A stretch of DNA of 48,345 nt, taken from the IMG/VR virus record IMGVR_UViG_3300047322_000336, positions 1 to 48,345 of that record. One strand, given 5' to 3'. Below are positions 44,047 to 48,345 of the stretch, piece by piece. The DNA comes from a virus. The position numbers were made by a program, and so were the translations under genes. The notes below the pieces were generated by a model. The model did not search any database. It was not told where the DNA came from and worked only from the letters and a program-made list of their open reading frames with translations. Position 1 is the stretch's first letter. Each line of letters opens with the position of its first letter.

Positions 44047-45610
44047 GGATATCAAGGGCAAGCCCCTGGACGAACTGCCACCCGCGCTGGCGTTGCAGTT
44101 TAAGCGCATTCTCAAGGAGTACCTCAAGCGCGACGGCAACGCCTTCGACCGGTATTTCTTCAAGACCCGCGAAGCCGCCCGCTGGATTGCCAATAAACAC
44201 CACGAACTGATTGACGAAACGCTTCAGCGCGTACTCAATGGCGAGATAACACGGCTTATCATCAACATTTCGCCGGGCTACACCAAAACAGAGAAGGCGG
44301 TGATAAACTTCATCAGCCGGGGCTTGGCCATCAACCCCCAAGCCAAGTTCATCCACGCCTCCTACTCTGACGACCTTGCGCTTGTAAACTCACAAGTCAT
44401 TCGTGACCAAATATCGCTGCCGGAATTCCAAGAACTGTTCCCCATGGCTGTACGGGAGGACGTTAGCGCCAAGAAACGTTGGTTCACCGACCAGGGCGGC
44501 GGTATGCTGGCGGCGGCAAGCGGCGGCTCCATCACAGGCTTCCGGGCCGGGCGTATGCGCAAGGGCGAGTTCACCGGGGCCTTGATTATCGATGACCCTA
44601 TCAAGCCTGATGATGCGTACTCGGCTGCCAAGCGGCGCAGGATCAACAACCGCTTCAACAACACCATCAAATCGCGTCTAGCCGTTGAAGAAGTTCCGAT
44701 TATCGTAATCATGCAGCGGCTGCATGAAGAGGACTTGTGCGGCTTTCTGCTCAAAGGCGGCAGCGGCGACAAGTGGCACCACCTTTGCCTCCCCGCGCTG
44801 ATTGAAGAAAAGCCCGAAGTTTACCCGATAGACTACACGCACGGCATACCGATTGAGCACGGTTTCGAGCCCGGCGCCATTTGGCCGTTCAAGCACACCA
44901 CTGAGCAGCTGCAACACCTTAAAGAGTCGGACCCGTACACCTACGCTTCGCAATACGGCCAGCGCCCCTCCCCGCTTGGCGGCGGCATGTTCAAGGCAAA
45001 ATGGTGGTCCTACTACGCCATGCACCCGGAGCAGCACAACGGCGAATACCCTGGCCTGCCAATCGATATTCTGTTTAAGTGGATTTACGCGGATACTGCG
45101 CAGAAGACGGCAGAACACAACGACTACACCGTGTTCCAATGCTGGGGTTTCAGCCCGTCCAAAGGTGTTTTCCTGCTTGACCAAGTGCGGGGCAAATGGG
45201 AAGCCCCCGACCTCAAGGCGCAGGCTATTGCGTTTTGGTCCAAGCACAAGGACGCCACGGTTGATAACAACTTTGTCGGCGCACGCGGCATGAAGATTGA
45301 GGACAAGTCTAGCGGTTCTAGCTTGATCCAAGACCTGCAGAAAAAGAGCTTCATTCCGGTGGAAGCCGTCCAGAAGAACACCGACAAGGTGTTTGAGGCT
45401 ATCGGTTGCATTCCGCAGATTGCAGCGGGCAACGTGCATATTCCGGTTGACGCCCCTTACATTGCCGAGTACCTGCATGAGTTTGCAGCGTTCACGCCAC
45501 TTATGACCCACGCACACGACGACCAAATTGACGTAACTTTGATGGCTATCAAGGACATGTTAATTAACCGTTCCAATTTCTATGACCAGTTCGGGAGAAA
45601 TGGCAGATGA
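44033..45610 (+). CDS. terL: Terminase large subunit
   Basis: The product has 525 residues from ATG 44033; the longer start is inside the previous gene without support. The ATPase part has the Walker A-like ISPGYTKTEKAV and Walker B ALIIDDPIKP. The C-terminal nuclease has IYADTAQKT and a late HDDQIDV, the RNase H-like metal sites. It packages DNA into proheads. The circularly permuted assembly suggests headful packaging. The portal gene overlaps its stop (ATGA). Confidence 0.93.
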   Translation: MTSFEDIKGKPLDELPPALALQFKRILKEYLKRDGNAFDRYFFKTREAARWIANKHHELIDETLQRVLNGEITRLIINISPGYTKTEKAVINFISRGLAINPQAKFIHASYSDDLALVNSQVIRDQISLPEFQELFPMAVREDVSAKKRWFTDQGGGMLAAASGGSITGFRAGRMRKGEFTGALIIDDPIKPDDAYSAAKRRRINNRFNNTIKSRLAVEEVPIIVIMQRLHEEDLCGFLLKGGSGDKWHHLCLPALIEEKPEVYPIDYTHGIPIEHGFEPGAIWPFKHTTEQLQHLKESDPYTYASQYGQRPSPLGGGMFKAKWWSYYAMHPEQHNGEYPGLPIDILFKWIYADTAQKTAEHNDYTVFQCWGFSPSKGVFLLDQVRGKWEAPDLKAQAIAFWSKHKDATVDNNFVGARGMKIEDKSSGSSLIQDLQKKSFIPVEAVQKNTDKVFEAIGCIPQIAAGNVHIPVDAPYIAEYLHEFAAFTPLMTHAHDDQIDVTLMAIKDMLINRSNFYDQFGRNGR

Positions 45611-47064
45611 GCGCCAAAGTAGTCAACATTAGCGGGCCAAAACGTACCACCGCCCTGCCCCCCGCTGGCGAGTTCTTTAAGCAGCTTGACGCGCTGCAGA
45701 ACTTCGTGGCTAACATGGGCACCGGCAGCGACCGCCGCATGCATACAACGTATGTTGAGCAGTACCAGCTTGACGACCGCACCCTTGAGGCGTTGTACGT
45801 TGAAAACTGGGTAGCTGGGGCTATCGTTGATTCGGTGCCTGACGACATGACGCGCAAGTGGCGTTCGTTCGACGCTTCCCAGGCCAAACCGGCCAAGCTT
45901 GAAGAGTTCATACAGTTGGAAACTGACCTGGACGTTTCCGGCAAGTTCAATGAGGCTATGAAGTGGGCGCGGCTCTACGGCGGTGCAGGCATCATCATTG
46001 GCCTGGACGAAGGGCAAGCGGGCGCAGCTGATGAGCCGTTGGACATTAACCGGCTGGGCAAGGGCTGCCTGACCCACCTTACCGTCATTGACTGCACCCG
46101 CCTGCAAGCGCTGCCGGATTGGACGCAGTTGGACCCAACCAAACCGTTTTTTGGCGAGCCGGAATACTACACGCTGGCAAACGCTAGCACGTTCAAAATC
46201 CACCGCTCCCGCGTGCTGCCGTTCATTGGCTTGAAACTGCCCTTCTACCAGAAGCAACGCGGCTTTCACCCGTATTGGGGCGCTTCGGTACTGCGCCGGG
46301 TTATGGAAGCCCTGATTAACAAGGACATGGCTATGGGGGCAGCGGGCAGCCTTGTAACTGAAGCGTCTGTTGACGTTATCAAGTATAAGGGCCTGACCAA
46401 CTTCCTGCTGCAACCAGGGGGTGAAGAGAAAATTCAAACCCGCTTTGCACTGGCCAAGCTGCTTAAGTCCGTCAACAACACAATGCTGCTGGATGAAGAC
46501 GAAAGTTTTGAGCAGCACACGCAAACGTTTAGCGGGTTGAGCGACCTGTTGAAAGAGTTCAAGGGTGAAACTTCAGGTGCAGCGCGCATCCCCGTGACGC
46601 GTTTGTACGGCGTGGCGGCAAGTGGCCTGAACAACACGGGTGAAGGTGATATGAACAACTATCACGACACCGTTGAGCAAGATCAATCGACCGACTTCGA
46701 CCCGAACCTACGCGTACTGGACAAAATCATTCAGCGGTCGTTGTGGGGCTCCGAAGTTAAGGATTGGGGCTACAAGTGGCTGCCGCTGGCACAGGAAAGC
46801 GCAACCGATAAAGCCACCGCTGAACAGGCCCGCTCTGTACGCGATGCAGCTTACTTGGCCGCTGGTGTAGTAGACGAATACATCGTTGCACAGCAGCTGT
46901 ATGAGGACGGCACCTACACCAACATCACGCCGGAATATCTGGCGGAATTGGAGAAGGCAGTAGCAGAAGCCAACAAAGCCGAGGAACTGCTTGCCCTGGC
47001 GCAGCCTGACCCAGTGGCGCAAGATCCAGCCGCCAAACCCGCTGACGACCGCCTGGACCTTTGA
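45607..47064 (+). CDS. Portal protein (DUF1073 family)
   Basis: The 485-residue product matches the DUF1073 portal group: TYVEQYQLDDRTLEALY near the start, MKWARLYGGAGIIIGLD, and ARIPVTRLYGVAASGLNNTGEGDMNNYHD, the conserved core. The C-terminus is helical and acidic. It forms the 12-mer through which DNA enters the head. Confidence 0.9.
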   Translation: MSAKVVNISGPKRTTALPPAGEFFKQLDALQNFVANMGTGSDRRMHTTYVEQYQLDDRTLEALYVENWVAGAIVDSVPDDMTRKWRSFDASQAKPAKLEEFIQLETDLDVSGKFNEAMKWARLYGGAGIIIGLDEGQAGAADEPLDINRLGKGCLTHLTVIDCTRLQALPDWTQLDPTKPFFGEPEYYTLANASTFKIHRSRVLPFIGLKLPFYQKQRGFHPYWGASVLRRVMEALINKDMAMGAAGSLVTEASVDVIKYKGLTNFLLQPGGEEKIQTRFALAKLLKSVNNTMLLDEDESFEQHTQTFSGLSDLLKEFKGETSGAARIPVTRLYGVAASGLNNTGEGDMNNYHDTVEQDQSTDFDPNLRVLDKIIQRSLWGSEVKDWGYKWLPLAQESATDKATAEQARSVRDAAYLAAGVVDEYIVAQQLYEDGTYTNITPEYLAELEKAVAEANKAEELLALAQPDPVAQDPAAKPADDRLDL

Positions 47065-47066
47065 CT

Positions 47067-47990
47067 ATGGCTGGCAAGATCCGGGGCCGGGTTTCCCCGC
47101 TATCCAAAACTCAAAAGTTAAGGGAGGCCCGCGCCCGCCGCGTGGGTGTTTATTTTGCGCCCGGCGTACACCCGCCAGTTGAAGAGGAAAACTGGTACAA
47201 CGCGCAGCTGCAAGCGCACGTCGATGGCCTACACAACGCCATTGAGCAAACGCTGTTCCCCCTGTTGCGCCATGATTCGGACGAAATCGTAAACGTTGAT
47301 TCGAAATGGTTCAAGAACCAAGACGGCTTCATTGACGACCTGATGCGGGGCCTGGACAAGCTGCGCAAGCAATGGAGTTTTGCCGACGTAACTGCCCGCG
47401 CACTGGCTTCGCAGTTTGTTGGCAAAGTCGACAAGAAGACCCAGGCCAACATTGAGAAGATCGTTGGCAATGCCATGGGCGTTGACCTTGTCAAGATTTT
47501 ACGCAACGAAGGGATTGCGGATGTTGTTGACGCGGGTATTGCCGCCAACGTACAGCTGATTAAGTCCATCCCTAGTAGTTATCTGGATAAGGTTCAGATG
47601 ATTATTACACAGGAGGGCACTAAAGGCCGCACGGGCAAAAGCCTGATTGCGCAGATTCAGGAAGTCTACCCGGTTACGCAGAACAAGGCCCGATTCATTG
47701 CGCGTGACCAGACGGCCAAGCTCAACGGCGACATCAGCCGCCAGCGCCAAATGGCAGCAGGGATTCGCGGCTACCGTTGGCGCACCATTGGCGATAACGC
47801 TGTACGGGAAAGTCACAAAGAACGCAACGGCAAGTGCTATGCATGGGCGCCTGAATTTGTAGGGCAGACGCTTGAGGACGGCACCGTACTGCTCGACCCT
47901 GAAAAAGACGACATTGGCAACCCTGGCGACGATTACAACTGCCGCTGCGTGGCTGAACCCATTATTGAGATTGACCGCATTATACAATAG
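47067..47990 (+). CDS. Head morphogenesis protein (Mu gpF-like)
   Basis: The product has 307 residues from ATG 47067; an in-frame TTG lies 6 bases upstream. The C-terminal Mu F domain is clear: ARFIARDQTAKLNGDISRQR, YRWRTIGDNAVRESHKERNGK and GDDYNCRCVAEP. These proteins are minor head components made next to the portal, and a few copies enter the capsid. The gene ends the first late transcript segment before a promoter at 48032. Confidence 0.87.
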   Translation: MAGKIRGRVSPLSKTQKLREARARRVGVYFAPGVHPPVEEENWYNAQLQAHVDGLHNAIEQTLFPLLRHDSDEIVNVDSKWFKNQDGFIDDLMRGLDKLRKQWSFADVTARALASQFVGKVDKKTQANIEKIVGNAMGVDLVKILRNEGIADVVDAGIAANVQLIKSIPSSYLDKVQMIITQEGTKGRTGKSLIAQIQEVYPVTQNKARFIARDQTAKLNGDISRQRQMAAGIRGYRWRTIGDNAVRESHKERNGKCYAWAPEFVGQTLEDGTVLLDPEKDDIGNPGDDYNCRCVAEPIIEIDRIIQ

Positions 47991-48004
47991 CCTAATACAG
48001 TTGC

Positions 48005-48040
48005 GCCCCTGACTTGGGGGCTACTTTACGCTGTTATAAT
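48005..48040 (+). promoter_or_regulatory. Hairpin plus extended -10 promoter before the DUF2213 gene
   Basis: GCCCC/GGGGC (48005-48021) forms a terminator-like hairpin without a long T-run. It is followed by TGTTATAAT (48032-48040), a full extended -10 box; the -35 region is weak. It would drive the DUF2213, cement and capsid genes. Confidence 0.5.
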
Positions 48041-48066
48041 CGCCAACAGTACACAGAGGATGCGTT

Positions 48067-48345
48067 ATGGAATTCCAAGTTACCGACCGGTCAATGTCAG
48101 CTAAAGAGAGCAAGCGCACCATGACTGAGCATGGCTACATGCTTATTCGTGACTGCGCGCTTTCCGTTGCAGGCGTTACCGAGTACGCAGCGGCGAATTT
48201 TCAGCCGCGCATGTACAATGACCGCGACCCTAACGACGTTATCCGCGTTTACCGCTCGGAAGCCACCCTGGCTGAGTCGGCGCCGAAGTGGTACGGCTCG
48301 CCCGCTGCGAACGACCACCCACCGGGCGGCGAGTTCTTCAACACC
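48067..48345 (+). CDS. DUF2213 head protein, 5' part
   Basis: ATG 48067 follows AGAGGA. The frame is open to the window end and continues at position 2 of the window through the repeated 127 bases, ending at 1021. This part encodes the N-terminal residues that start the DUF2213 domain (MTEHGYMLIRDCALSVAGVT). Confidence 0.85.
   Translation, partial: MEFQVTDRSMSAKESKRTMTEHGYMLIRDCALSVAGVTEYAAANFQPRMYNDRDPNDVIRVYRSEATLAESAPKWYGSPAANDHPPGGEFFNT
48219..48345. repeat. Right copy of 127-bp terminal direct repeat
   Basis: Identical to 1-127; it marks circular closure of the contig. Confidence 0.95.

Overview
The window is a complete or nearly complete genome of a tailed phage with a contractile tail (a myovirus) that infects bacteria. 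The first 127 bases are repeated exactly as the last 127 (1-127 and 48219-48345), and the gene cut by the left edge continues in frame from the right edge. The contig therefore closes into a circle of 48,218 unique bases. That is what a circularly permuted, headful-packaging genome gives on assembly. I see no integrase, no recognisable repressor and no tRNA, so a lytic life style is likely. The head and tail gene order (TerL, DUF1073 portal, Mu gpF-like protein, DUF2213, DUF2184 capsid, DUF3383 sheath, DUF3277 tube) and the roughly 48 kb size resemble Bcep781-like myoviruses, and the simple baseplate resembles cyanophage Pam3. The host is probably a Gram-negative proteobacterium, because the phage has two-component spanins. 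A genus cannot be fixed from sequence alone.

Layout. From 43.6 kb through the join to 15.75 kb on the + strand lies the late module: terminase, portal, head, neck, sheath, tube, frameshifted tail chaperone, tape measure with a transglycosylase domain, baseplate, collar-type fibre and fibre chaperone. From 15.78 to 29.06 kb on the - strand lie nucleotide metabolism (dCMP deaminase, a thymidylate-synthase-fold hydroxymethylase, a small-molecule type methyltransferase and a MazG-like pyrophosphohydrolase fused to a dNMP kinase) and replication (SNF2-type helicase, VRR-NUC nuclease, family A DNA polymerase, DUF2815, DUF2800). At 29.5-32.1 kb on the + strand is a primase-helicase. From 32.7 to 38.9 kb on the + strand are many small early-type genes, including a DenV-like pyrimidine-dimer glycosylase and a P-loop/MazG-like fusion. 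At 39.0-40.8 kb is a divergent lysis block: holin candidates and nested spanins on -, a lambda R-like transglycosylase on +. At 41.1-43.6 kb are more small + strand genes.

Most notable system. The - strand operon at 15.8-19.4 kb rebuilds the T4 pathway for making hydroxymethylated dCTP (gp56 dCTPase, gp42 dCMP hydroxymethylase, gp1 dNMP kinase), with the first and last steps fused in one protein. The hydroxymethylase candidate has Asp where thymidylate synthases have the Asn that reads uracil. T4 glucosylates the hydroxymethyl group. Here I find no glucosyltransferase, but a COMT-like SAM methyltransferase sits between kinase and hydroxymethylase. This suggests a modified-cytosine genome, possibly with an uncommon ether-type modification.

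Regulation. A family of sigma70-like promoters (T[G/A]GACA, 17 bases, -10 box) recurs at seven places. Several are embedded in terminator-like hairpins, and four share a leader ending in a common Shine-Dalgarno block. Two gene-free stretches (32.2-32.6 and 40.8-41.0 kb) carry clusters of an AAGAACAGTAA repeat in both orientations and are candidate origin or regulator-binding regions.
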